From NCBI GenBank assembly GCA_012729395.1, contig JAAYDF010000022.1, positions 1 through 61,516 on the forward strand: a stretch of DNA of 61,516 bases, given 5' to 3'. Source of the stretch: Phycisphaerae bacterium. Lineage in GTDB: Bacteria; Planctomycetota; Phycisphaerae; UBA1845; PWPN01. Positions 18,305 to 26,397 of the stretch are shown here, in pieces (position 1 is the first letter of the stretch; each line of letters starts with the position of its first letter). The notes beneath the pieces were generated by a model that made no database searches, had not been told where the DNA came from, and saw only the letters and a program-made list of their open reading frames with translations. The position numbers and the translations under genes are program-made.

Positions 18305-19057
18305 TCAGCTGTTCCCGGACAAGGGGGCCGAATAGCTCGTCGCCGCCGAGGCGAGATTATCATCCCCCTCGATGATCTGCACGCAACGGCTCAGGCCCAA
18401 CCGATCCGCCCCCGCGCCGATCATCATCTTGGCCGTCTCGCGATTGTTGATGCCGGTCGAGGCCTTGATCTTCATCCTGTCACCGACGACACGACGCATC
18501 AACTGAATATCGGCCACCGTGGCGCCGCCGGGACCGAAACCGGTCGAGGTCTTGACGAAATCCGCCCCGGCACGAAGACACAACTCGCAAGCCCTGGTTT
18601 TCTCCTCGTCCGTCAGGTAACAAGTCTCGATGATGACCTTGACCAGGGCCTTGCCTTCGGCCGCTTCCACCACCCCGCGGATATCCGCGTGAACCAGATC
18701 ATCGTCGCCGTCGCGAAGGGCTCCAATGTTGATGACCATATCCAATTCCTGGGCCCCATTGCGGATCGCGTCCGCGGCCTCCATGGCCTTGACCGCCGGC
18801 GTGTTGGCTCCCAGCGGAAACCCAATCACCGCACAGGTCTTCACCTCGGTCCCTTCGAGCTGCTGCCGGACGAAGGCCACATGAACGGGATTGACACACA
18901 CCGATGCCAGACGATATCGAATCGCCTCCTCGCAGAAGGCCTTGACGACCTTCTGCTTGACATAGGCCTTCAGGATGGTGTGATCGCAGTACCTGGCGTA
19001 GGACGAGTCGTAGTCGGCCAATCCGTTCCTGCTGTCTTCGGGCATCTTCTTCACCAT
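18305..19057 (-). CDS. deoC: Deoxyribose-phosphate aldolase (DeoC)
   Basis: A 250-residue class I aldolase. Visible signatures are CDHTILKAY, VCVNPVHVAFV, VIGFPLGAN, ELDMVINIG (conserved Asp), the Schiff-base Lys in ADFVKTSTGFG and the second Lys in KIKASTGI. It cleaves 2-deoxyribose-5-phosphate to glyceraldehyde-3-phosphate and acetaldehyde. The ATG at 19057 follows GAGGAAGGA closely; an earlier ATG pair at 19078 lacks a good site. DeoC also occurs in some BMC loci as the aldehyde-generating enzyme, which fits its place upstream of the BMC-T gene. It has a short C-terminal extension ending SAPLSGNS. Confidence 0.92.
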   Translation of the reverse strand: MVKKMPEDSRNGLADYDSSYARYCDHTILKAYVKQKVVKAFCEEAIRYRLASVCVNPVHVAFVRQQLEGTEVKTCAVIGFPLGANTPAVKAMEAADAIRNGAQELDMVINIGALRDGDDDLVHADIRGVVEAAEGKALVKVIIETCYLTDEEKTRACELCLRAGADFVKTSTGFGPGGATVADIQLMRRVVGDRMKIKASTGINNRETAKMMIGAGADRLGLSRCVQIIEGDDNLASAATSYSAPLSGNS

Positions 19058-19103
19058 TCCTTCCTCGTTGGTCATCATGCCGCCCCGCGTGGTCCTCAGA
19101 GGC

Positions 19104-20105
19104 CTACTGCTTCAGCAGGTACTCGCTGTTGACACAGTGACGCAGGGGCTGACCGCTCAGTGCCCGCGCGACCTCGTCGGCCGCCTTCACTCGCATCTCC
19201 ACCAATCCGGATTCCGAGTAGAAGCCGACGTGAGGCGTCAACACCAGATTCACCGGGCGCTCCGCCTGCTCACGCCACAGAACGATCAGCGGGTCAGTCT
19301 CCAGCGGCGGCTCGACCGGAAGAACATCCAGGCCCGCTCCACCGATCCGTCCCTCTCGCAAAACCGTCGCCAGAGCCCCGTCATCGACCACCGCACCGCG
19401 GGCCGTATTCACCAGAATCGCGTGAGACCGCATCTTGCCCAGGGCAGCGCGGTCAATCATACGCCGCGTCTCTTGCGTCAGGGGAACATGCAACGAGACG
19501 ATGTCACTCTCGGCCAGCAGTTGGTCGAGACCGACCATGGTGACCCCCACCGCCTTGTCCAACCCCGGACGCAGATAGGGATCGCAAGCCAACACCCGCA
19601 TCCGCAGCCCCTTGGCCCGCAAAGCGGTCGCGGTCCCGATTCGACCCAACCCGATGATCCCCATCGTGGCCTCGGACAGCCGGAAGACCGGCTCGGCGGC
19701 ATGATAGTTCCAGGGCGACAGACTGCGGTGGAGACGCCGCTCGGCCACAAGGAGCTTGCGGTTGCAGGCCAGGGCCAGAGCGATGGCGTGATCGGCCACT
19801 TCGTCGACCCCGTAGTCTGGGACGTTGCAGACGGGAATGCCCCGCCGGCCGGCCGCGGGAAGGTCGATCTGATCGTAGCCGGTACCGCATCGGACGATGG
19901 CTCGGCAACGGGTCAGCCGGTCGATGATCCGGCCGGGAAGAGTCACCTCGTGAAACACAATCAGGGCGTCCGCCGCCTCGACCTTGCCAACCAACTCATC
20001 CGCGGATTGGCACAGAAGACATTCCACCTCGGCCAAGCCGGCCAGTTGCCGGGCTTCGATGGTCGGCGGGGGCGGCAGGTAATCAGTCACCAGCACTTGA
20101 AACAT
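19104..20105 (-). CDS. D-isomer-specific 2-hydroxyacid dehydrogenase
   Basis: A 333-residue NAD-dependent dehydrogenase of the D-3-phosphoglycerate dehydrogenase/CtBP family. It has the nucleotide-binding GIIGLGRIG, the catalytic Arg in NTARGAVV, Glu in VLPVEPP and the terminal His in LTPHVGFYS. The NVPDYGVDEVADHAIAL segment is typical of the C-terminal-binding-protein branch. It would reduce or oxidise a 2-keto or 2-hydroxy acid in the sugar-acid pathway of this operon. It is the first gene of the minus-strand operon, divergent from the GntR gene, with the operator-like palindrome about 72 bp upstream. Confidence 0.9.
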   Translation of the reverse strand: MFQVLVTDYLPPPPTIEARQLAGLAEVECLLCQSADELVGKVEAADALIVFHEVTLPGRIIDRLTRCRAIVRCGTGYDQIDLPAAGRRGIPVCNVPDYGVDEVADHAIALALACNRKLLVAERRLHRSLSPWNYHAAEPVFRLSEATMGIIGLGRIGTATALRAKGLRMRVLACDPYLRPGLDKAVGVTMVGLDQLLAESDIVSLHVPLTQETRRMIDRAALGKMRSHAILVNTARGAVVDDGALATVLREGRIGGAGLDVLPVEPPLETDPLIVLWREQAERPVNLVLTPHVGFYSESGLVEMRVKAADEVARALSGQPLRHCVNSEYLLKQ

Positions 20106-20146
20106 TCGATTATTGCCTCATGAAGCCAAGTCGTCCGACCAAGCCT

Positions 20147-20175
20147 TGACAGGCCACGCCCGCAAGTCATATGAT
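20147..20175 (+). promoter_or_regulatory. Near-consensus sigma70 promoter for the GntR gene
   Basis: TTGACA at 20147-20152, a 17-bp spacer and TATGAT at 20170-20175. Start of transcription is predicted near 20182, inside the adjacent palindrome. Confidence 0.75.
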
Positions 20176-20176
20176 G

Positions 20177-20188
20177 TCAGACGTCTGA
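20177..20188. promoter_or_regulatory. Palindromic operator candidate, TCAGACGTCTGA
   Basis: A perfect 12-bp palindrome directly downstream of the -10 element at 20170-20175, covering the predicted transcription start. It is well placed for repression by the FadR-type regulator encoded 45 bp downstream, and possibly for the divergent aldolase/BMC operon. Confidence 0.65.
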
Positions 20189-20232
20189 TGAATATCTTAC
20201 CCGGCGGTGACCGGAATGCAAGGAGCTCAACG

Positions 20233-20961
20233 GTGCTGGGAGCGGTTCGTCCAGCGGAACGTACGTCGATGGTGGAGGCCGTCACCGAGAAGCTGAGGCG
20301 GTTCATCGTGCAGAACAGCCTCTGTTCCGGGGACCGCCTGCCGAGCGAAGCGGAGCTGATGAAGCGACTCCGGGTGAGCAGACCGGTGCTCCGCGAAGCC
20401 ATCAACCGACTCGCCGCGATCGGTTTGTTGTCCGTGCGGCAAGGCAGCGGCACGTTCATCGCCCAGCGCGAATGGCTATCGAGCTGCATGAAGCTGGCCG
20501 GCAGCGCGATGACCATTGAGCCGAGAGAGCTTCTCCAGTTCGTCGAGTTCCGCCGCGTCATCGAAAGCTACGCCGCCCGTCACGCAGCCCAGACAGCCAA
20601 GCCCGAGCATGTGGACGCCCTCGAACGGACCTTGGAGGAGGCCCTGGACGTGGCCGACCACGGCAGCCAGCGAGCGATGGAGGCCGACTTCCGCTTCCAC
20701 TGCCTGCTGGTTGAGATTGGGGGCAATCGGCTGATGTGCAACCTGCTGGAGCTGCTTCACGAGTTCATTCTGGAAGGCATGAAACGTACCCAGCCGGCCG
20801 CGATGATCGATCCGCAGAGCGCCGCGATCCATCGGGGCATCGTCAAGGGCATTCGGGATCGCTCGCCGGCGGCAGCGGAACAGGCCATTCTGGCGCACAT
20901 GAACCTGCTCGCGCAACGGTTGCACGAGGCCCCCGATCATGAGAAGCAGGCCGGCGATTGA
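20233..20961 (+). CDS. GntR-family (FadR subfamily) transcriptional regulator
   Basis: A 242-residue regulator. The N-terminal winged helix has LPSEAELMKRLRVSRPVLREAINRLAAIGLLSVRQGSGTFI-type GntR signatures. The C-terminal helical FCD domain contains EFRRVIESYAARHAA, ADFRFHCLLVEIGGNRL and the His in AIHRGIVKGI, residues that bind metal and a small acid effector in this subfamily. The GTG at 20233 is chosen because AAGGAG lies 8 nt before it; an upstream in-frame ATG at 20188 lies inside the operator. It probably represses itself and the flanking sugar genes. Confidence 0.9.
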   Translation: MLGAVRPAERTSMVEAVTEKLRRFIVQNSLCSGDRLPSEAELMKRLRVSRPVLREAINRLAAIGLLSVRQGSGTFIAQREWLSSCMKLAGSAMTIEPRELLQFVEFRRVIESYAARHAAQTAKPEHVDALERTLEEALDVADHGSQRAMEADFRFHCLLVEIGGNRLMCNLLELLHEFILEGMKRTQPAAMIDPQSAAIHRGIVKGIRDRSPAAAEQAILAHMNLLAQRLHEAPDHEKQAGD

Positions 20962-21035
20962 AAAGCGGAGAGTTCGCGAAAGGGATAGGCAAAAGGGATA
21001 AGCGAGAGGGCTCGCGGAAAGCAGGAGACAGACAC

Positions 21036-23084
21036 TTGTCGCAACAGAGACAGCGATGGACGTGTGGTTTCACGATGGTTCTGGCCGCTTGCTCGCTTGC
21101 GTATGGAGTGGGGGTGACGCCGGCTGAGATGGCGGAAGCCCAGCGCTGGGTGACGGCGAGGTTTCAACAGGAGCCGCCGTTCTCGTTCACCTACGGGGGC
21201 AAGTCTTCCGCCGATCTGCTGGGCGGGTGGAAGGTGGAACGGACGTCGCGCGAGCTCGACGACGCGCGCACTGAGTACGAGTCGAGCTACACCGATCCGG
21301 CAACGGGCCTCGTCGTGCGATGCGTGGGGATCTCCTATGACGACTTCCCGACGGTTGAATGGACCGTGTATCTGAAGAATGCGGGCGAATCCGACACCCC
21401 GATCATTGCGGATATCCTCCCGCTCGACACGAAGCTCGAGCGAACCGGCGATGCGGAGTTCACCCTGCATCACGCCATCGGCAGCCCATACTCGGCTATC
21501 GATTATCAACCGCTGACCACCGTGTTGGCTGCCAAGTCGGAGAAGCGTATTGCCGCCGCGGGGGGCCGGCCGACCAACAGCGATCTGCCCTACTTCAACA
21601 TCGAATGGGAACATAACGGCGTCATCGTGGTGATCGGCTGGCCGGGCCAATGGTCCGCAAGATTCGTTCGCGACGAGGCGAAGGGTTTGCGGGTGCTCGG
21701 CGGGCAGGAGTTGACGCACCTGAAGCTGCACCCCGGCGAGGAGATTCGGACTCCGCTGGTCGTGCTCCAGTTCTGGAAAGGTGATCGCGTCCGCTCGCAG
21801 AACATCTGGCGAAGGTGGATGCGGGCCCACAACCTGCCCCGACCAGGCGGGAAGCCCCTGAAAGCGCAGACCGCCGCGTGCAGTTCGCACCAGTTCGGTG
21901 AGATGATCCACGCCAACGAGGAGAACCAGAAGTTCTTCATCGACCGCTACCTCGAAGAGGGCATCCCGCTGGACTATTGGTGGATGGATGCGGGCTGGTA
22001 TCCGGTTGACACGAGATACAACGAGTGGGGCTGGCCGAACACCGGCACATGGGAGGTGGACCGGCAGCGATTTCCCAACGGTCTACGGGCGATCAGCGAT
22101 CACGGCCGGGCGAAGGGTGTCCGGTCCATCGTCTGGTTCGAGCCGGAGCGGGTGACGCCGGGCACCTGGCTCTGGACGCACCGGCAGCACTGGCTGCTGG
22201 GGCCCAAGGCCGATCCCAATCAGGATGTGGCCGACCGAAGCAAGCCCGCCGACAAGCTGCTCGATCTCGGCAACCCGGAGGCGCTCGAATGGCTCATCGA
22301 TCACGTGGACGGGCTCCTGGTCTCCGAGGGGATCGATCTCTACCGGCAAGACTTCAACACGGATCCCCTCGGCCGCTGGCGGATGAGCGACGCCGAGGAT
22401 CGGCAAGGCATGACGGAGATTCGCTACGTGACGGGCTACCTGGCGTATTGGGATGAGCTACTGCGTCGCCATCCGGGCATGCTGATCGATTCATGTGCCT
22501 CGGGCGGCCGGCGTAATGATCTCGAGACCCTGCGGCGGGCGGTGCCGCTGCTCCGCAGCGACTACCTCCTCGAGCCCGTCAGCCAGCAGAACCACACTTA
22601 CGGGATTTCGTTTTGGTATCCGTTCTACGGCACGGGCATGACGCGCGAAGGCCTCTACGACTCGCGAAGCTGCTTCTGCCCGCACATGACCTGCTGCTAC
22701 GACATGCGGGACCGCAGCTACGACTGGGACCGGGCTCGCAGGGTGGTTCGCGAATGGCGGCAGGTCGCGCCGCACATGTTGAACGGCGACTACTACCCGC
22801 TGACGCCGTTCAGCCCGGCGAACGATGTCTGGATGGCTTGGCAGTTCGACATGCCCGAGACCGGCGAGGGCAGCGTGCAGGTCTTCCGGCGTGGGGCCAG
22901 TGTCTACCGCATGGCGGAGCTCAGACTGAAGGGCCTTGACCCGGAGAAGAAATACACGGTGACCGATTTGGACACGGGCAAGCCGTCGCTCGCGTCGGGG
23001 CGAATCCTGATGGAGGAAGGGCTTGCTGTCGAGATCACAGCCTGCCCGGGTTCGGCCTTGTTCACCTACCGTGTCGCGCCATAG
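21036..23084 (+). CDS. Exported GH36-type alpha-galactosidase
   Basis: A 682-residue GH36 (melibiase) family protein. N-terminal beta-sandwich, then a TIM barrel with WWMDAGWYPVDT, IVWFEPERV, the nucleophile Asp in LYRQDFNTD (codon 22350-22352), IDSCASGGRRND and the acid/base candidate Asp in LLRSDY. It hydrolyses terminal alpha-galactosides. The TTG at 21036 is preferred: AGGAGA lies 7 nt before it and the product then has a signal sequence (GFTMVLAACSLAYG, possibly a lipoprotein). An in-frame TTG at 20958 overlaps the GntR stop but gives a poor signal. It lies 75 bp after the regulator gene and 9 bp before the ribokinase gene. Confidence 0.92.
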   Translation: MSQQRQRWTCGFTMVLAACSLAYGVGVTPAEMAEAQRWVTARFQQEPPFSFTYGGKSSADLLGGWKVERTSRELDDARTEYESSYTDPATGLVVRCVGISYDDFPTVEWTVYLKNAGESDTPIIADILPLDTKLERTGDAEFTLHHAIGSPYSAIDYQPLTTVLAAKSEKRIAAAGGRPTNSDLPYFNIEWEHNGVIVVIGWPGQWSARFVRDEAKGLRVLGGQELTHLKLHPGEEIRTPLVVLQFWKGDRVRSQNIWRRWMRAHNLPRPGGKPLKAQTAACSSHQFGEMIHANEENQKFFIDRYLEEGIPLDYWWMDAGWYPVDTRYNEWGWPNTGTWEVDRQRFPNGLRAISDHGRAKGVRSIVWFEPERVTPGTWLWTHRQHWLLGPKADPNQDVADRSKPADKLLDLGNPEALEWLIDHVDGLLVSEGIDLYRQDFNTDPLGRWRMSDAEDRQGMTEIRYVTGYLAYWDELLRRHPGMLIDSCASGGRRNDLETLRRAVPLLRSDYLLEPVSQQNHTYGISFWYPFYGTGMTREGLYDSRSCFCPHMTCCYDMRDRSYDWDRARRVVREWRQVAPHMLNGDYYPLTPFSPANDVWMAWQFDMPETGEGSVQVFRRGASVYRMAELRLKGLDPEKKYTVTDLDTGKPSLASGRILMEEGLAVEITACPGSALFTYRVAP

Positions 23085-23093
23085 GAGCCTGGC

Positions 23094-24068
23094 ATGAGCA
23101 TCGTCTCAACGCGTCGTCCGCGAATTGTCGTTGTCGGCAGCATCGTCTTCGATTGCGTCGCGAAGGCTGATCGTCTGCCGCGCAAGGGCGAGACGGTTCT
23201 CGGGCGAAGTTTCGGCATGTTCTCCGGGGGTAAGGGTGCGAACCAGGCCGTCCAGGCGGCACGACTGGGTGCCGAGGTGTATATGGTCGGGCGGGTCGGC
23301 CAGGATTCGCTGGCGGATCACGTCCTGAAGAACCTGAAGGCCGGCGGCGTCGATACGCGGTACATCAAGCAGGATCCATCGGTTGCGACCGGGGCGTGCG
23401 GCATTCACGTGGACGCGGCGGGCGACAATACCATCGTGATCGTCCCGGAGGCGAATTTGGCCTGCTCCCCTGAGGATGTGGACGCCGCACGGGAGGTTCT
23501 CGCGTCGGCGGACATCCTGCTGTGCCAGTTCGAGATCGCGATGCCCACGGTGGCTTACGCCCTCGATGTCGCCGCCGAGCTGGGTGTGCGGGTTGTTTTG
23601 AACCCCGCGCCTGCTCAGCCGGCCTCGACCGGTCTGTGTTCGAGGGCGACGGTCCTGACCCCGAACGAAACCGAGGCGGAGCTGCTGGCCGGGGTACCGC
23701 TGCCGTCCGGTGAATCGAACGCGCGAGCCAGCAGCGACTGGGAGATCGAAGTATCGTCTCGGCTACTGGGAATGGGGCCTCAGGCGGTCGTCATCACCCT
23801 GGGAAACCGTGGGGCCTACCTGGCGAACGGGGCGGGCGGACGGCTCATCCCCGCCTACCAGGTGTCGCCCGTGGATGTGACGGCGGCGGGCGATGCGTTC
23901 AACGGGGCGTTGGCCGTCGCCATGGCTGAGAGCCGGGAGATGACACAGGCCATCGCGTTCGCGAACGCGGCGGGCGCCCTGGCCACGACACGGGCGGGAT
24001 CGCAGCCGTCGCTCGCCACGCGGCGCGAGGTCGAGGACTTCCTGCGGAACGCGGTTGTGGTGTCCTGA
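23094..24068 (+). CDS. rbsK: Ribokinase (PfkB family sugar kinase)
   Basis: A 324-residue sugar kinase. Start VVVGSIVFDCVAKADRLPRKGET, sugar-binding GGKGANQAVQAARLGA, NPAPAQP, LTPNETEAELLAG and the PfkB C-terminal signature DVTAAGDAFNGAL, with the catalytic Asp, are all ribokinase-like. It would phosphorylate ribose or a related pentose using ATP, feeding the phosphosugar aldolases of the divergent operon. AGGAG lies 6 nt before the ATG and the upstream GH36 stop is 9 bp away, so it is in the same operon. About 10-15 residues longer than E. coli RbsK. Confidence 0.9.
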   Translation: MSIVSTRRPRIVVVGSIVFDCVAKADRLPRKGETVLGRSFGMFSGGKGANQAVQAARLGAEVYMVGRVGQDSLADHVLKNLKAGGVDTRYIKQDPSVATGACGIHVDAAGDNTIVIVPEANLACSPEDVDAAREVLASADILLCQFEIAMPTVAYALDVAAELGVRVVLNPAPAQPASTGLCSRATVLTPNETEAELLAGVPLPSGESNARASSDWEIEVSSRLLGMGPQAVVITLGNRGAYLANGAGGRLIPAYQVSPVDVTAAGDAFNGALAVAMAESREMTQAIAFANAAGALATTRAGSQPSLATRREVEDFLRNAVVVS

Positions 24069-24145
24069 TCCTTGGCGGTCAGGGCTTCGAGCCGAGAACG
24101 TAACTGATCGAAGTGACGAACCTACGGACAGGAGAGGCCTACCCC

Positions 24146-24988
24146 ATGAGTACACACGGGAAGCTATCTGGCAAGCGGGCCCTGGTCACCGGCTCGGGGA
24201 CGGGGATCGGGCGGGAGATTGCCCTGGAGTTTGCCCGGCAAGGCGCGGATGTCGTTCTCCATTACTCGCACAGCAAAGCGGGAGCGGAGGTGGCGGTCCA
24301 CGAGATTGAGTCCATGGGCCGGCGAGCAGCGTTTTTCAAGGCGGATTTCGACTCGGTGTCTGAGGCGGTTGGCTTGGCGGACCAAGCGATCGATTTCCTG
24401 GGGGGGATCGATTGCCTGGTCAATAACGCCGGGATCACCTTCAACAAACCGTTTCTCGATGTGACGCCCGAGCAGTTCGACAAGATGTATCACGTCAACA
24501 TTCGGGCTCAGTTCGTTCTCGGGCAACGGGTGGTCAAGGACATGCTGAGTCACGGAGGCGGCGCGCTATGTAACATCAGCTCGATCCACGGTCTGCAGGG
24601 CGCACCGGAGCATTCGGTCTATGCCGGCACGAAGGGTGCGATCATCGGTTACACCCGGGCCCTGGCGGTGGAGTTGGCCCACCAAGGCGTTCGGGTGAAC
24701 GCCATCGCGCCGGGGTGGGTCACCGTCGAGAACTACCACAAGGCGTTACCCGGATTCAACGAGCGGGACGCACGGGAGAGTGCCAGCCGGTCGGTCCCCG
24801 TGGGCCGAGCCGGCGTACCCCTGGACATCGCTCGTCTGGCAGTCTTCCTCTGTTCCGACGATGCCGGGTACATCATCGGGCAAACCATCGTTGCCGACGG
24901 CGGTACGACTTCGTTGATGTCGTTGATTTCGGATTTCCGCAATCCGTCATCGGCGCGATTCGGGACCGGCTATTTGCCGGGCGTATGA
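24146..24988 (+). CDS. Short-chain dehydrogenase/reductase (operon copy 1)
   Basis: A 280-residue classical SDR: TGSGTGIGREIA (cofactor-binding Gly motif), VNNAGIT, Ser in ISSIHG, and YAGTK with catalytic Tyr and Lys, then VNAIAPGWV. It ends in a longer tail (SDFRNPSSARFGTGYLPGV) than usual. The ATG at 24146 has GGAGAGG 8 nt upstream. It probably oxidises a sugar or sugar alcohol with NAD(P). Neighbours are ribokinase and a RhaT-type transporter. Confidence 0.9.
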   Translation: MSTHGKLSGKRALVTGSGTGIGREIALEFARQGADVVLHYSHSKAGAEVAVHEIESMGRRAAFFKADFDSVSEAVGLADQAIDFLGGIDCLVNNAGITFNKPFLDVTPEQFDKMYHVNIRAQFVLGQRVVKDMLSHGGGALCNISSIHGLQGAPEHSVYAGTKGAIIGYTRALAVELAHQGVRVNAIAPGWVTVENYHKALPGFNERDARESASRSVPVGRAGVPLDIARLAVFLCSDDAGYIIGQTIVADGGTTSLMSLISDFRNPSSARFGTGYLPGV

Positions 24989-25117
24989 CCCAGGACACGC
25001 GGAAGCCCGCGAGCAAGAGGAGGCCGGCCTCATGCCGTCCCCACTCACTGTAGAAGGAAGGACTTCACCAGATACCTGCCATCCGTCACCGCAGGTCGAC
25101 AGGAGAGGATGTTGCTC

Positions 25118-26365
25118 ATGATGCACACATTGCTTGGCGTGATGGTCGTCGCGGTCGCGGGGCTGATCATGGGCAGCGGCGCCTGGCCGTTCAAGCTCAT
25201 GCGCAAGTTCCAGTTTGAGCATTGGTGGTTCATCGGCATGCTGGTCGGGCTGATCATCATGCCTTGGGCGATCATGCTGATGGGTTGCCCGGGCGCTCTT
25301 GAAGGGCTTCGAGCCGTGCCGGCCAGCGCGATCATCAAAGCGAACCTGTTCGCCTGCGGCTGGGGGATCGCCAACGTGCTGTGCGGGTTGTGTTTCGTGC
25401 GCATCGGCATGGCTCTGACGGGGGCCATTCTCAGTGGTCTGGGGGTCTCCGTGGGGGCCATTGTGCCGATGGTGTTCAAGGGTTCCGGCCTGTTCAAGGG
25501 GGCTGCGGATCTCAACTCGCCCGCGGGGTTGACCGTTCTGGTCGCGGTGGCGGTCATGCTCTTGGGCGTCATGCTTGCATCGCTCGCAGGTTTTGGTCGG
25601 GACCGCGAGCTCAAGAAGCTACAGGCGACCTCAGGCGGGTTCATGGGCGGATTGCTCATGGCCGCCGCCGCGGGCCTGTTGTCCACCGGTATCGCGTTTT
25701 CTTACGTCTACAGCCAAGATCCGATCGCGGCCAATCTCAGCATGATTCGGCCGGCCAGCACCATCACCGTGGCGATTGAAGAAAATGAAGAGCTTTCGGG
25801 CCAACGCGAGGTCCGGCCGGACGGCACGATTGACCTGCCGGGTGTCGGGCCGGTGAGCGTCGCCGGCCTCAATGCCCGACTCGCGTCCGAACGCATCCAG
25901 GAACAACTCGCCGCCAGCGGAATCATGAAGTCATCCACGGTGCGAATTGATACGGGTAGTATCGTGGTTACTTTTGCCGTCTTCGCGGTCAGCCTGCTCA
26001 GCGGGGCGATGGTCAACATCGGCTATGCCGCCTATTTGCTGACTCGAAACAAATCATGGCATGTGTTCACTCAGAGTTGGAAGGAAATCGGCCTGGCCGT
26101 GGTGATCGGAGTCAACATCAGCCTGGCCACCACGTTGATGGGCAAGGGCATGCTCTTGCTCGGGACGCTGGGAGCCTCGGTCGGCTGGGGCATACAGCAG
26201 GCCATGCAGATGACGGGCAGCCAGGCGGTAGGGTTCATCAGCGGCGAGTGGCGAGGAGTCGCCGGCAGGCCGCGCCTCCAGATGTACCTGGCCATCGCCA
26301 TCCTCATCGTCGCCGCCTCGATCATGGCGTACAGCAACACGCTGCCTAAGTACTGGTCCAAGTAA
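25118..26365 (+). CDS. RhaT-family sugar/proton symporter with an inserted Poly_export-like domain
   Basis: A 415-residue membrane protein of the L-rhamnose-proton symporter (RhaT, DMT-type) family; E. coli RhaT is 344 residues. About ten hydrophobic helices are visible; family-like segments include SGAWPFKLMRKFQFEHWWF, NVLCGLCFVRIGMALTGAI and GASVGWGIQQAMQMTGSQAVGFISGEW. Between the sixth and seventh helices (residues about 208-282) is a soluble segment: RPASTITVAIEENEELSG, EVRPDGTIDLPGVGPVSVAG, then ASERIQEQLAASG. This is the pattern of the Poly_export/SLBB beta-grasp domain of Wza-type proteins. The ATG at 25118 is chosen because AGGAGAGG directly abuts the ATG at 25109. Substrate, likely a deoxy or other monosaccharide, is unproven. 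Confidence 0.87.
   Translation: MMHTLLGVMVVAVAGLIMGSGAWPFKLMRKFQFEHWWFIGMLVGLIIMPWAIMLMGCPGALEGLRAVPASAIIKANLFACGWGIANVLCGLCFVRIGMALTGAILSGLGVSVGAIVPMVFKGSGLFKGAADLNSPAGLTVLVAVAVMLLGVMLASLAGFGRDRELKKLQATSGGFMGGLLMAAAAGLLSTGIAFSYVYSQDPIAANLSMIRPASTITVAIEENEELSGQREVRPDGTIDLPGVGPVSVAGLNARLASERIQEQLAASGIMKSSTVRIDTGSIVVTFAVFAVSLLSGAMVNIGYAAYLLTRNKSWHVFTQSWKEIGLAVVIGVNISLATTLMGKGMLLLGTLGASVGWGIQQAMQMTGSQAVGFISGEWRGVAGRPRLQMYLAIAILIVAASIMAYSNTLPKYWSK
25736..25963 (+). other. Poly_export-like insertion in the RhaT gene
   Basis: Codes for roughly 75 hydrophilic residues in place of a short inter-helix loop. It has the Poly_export signature: an ELSG turn, VRPDGTIDLPGVGPV, then VAGL followed by an amphipathic helix ending in QEQLAASG. 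Confidence 0.7.
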
Positions 26366-26397
26366 CCACCGGGTGGTCGCCGGGGAGATTCGCTGCG

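Noticed and set aside
20937-21911. 324-codon minus-strand frame under the GH36 gene
   Set aside because: Antisense to a clear GH36 protein; no motif.
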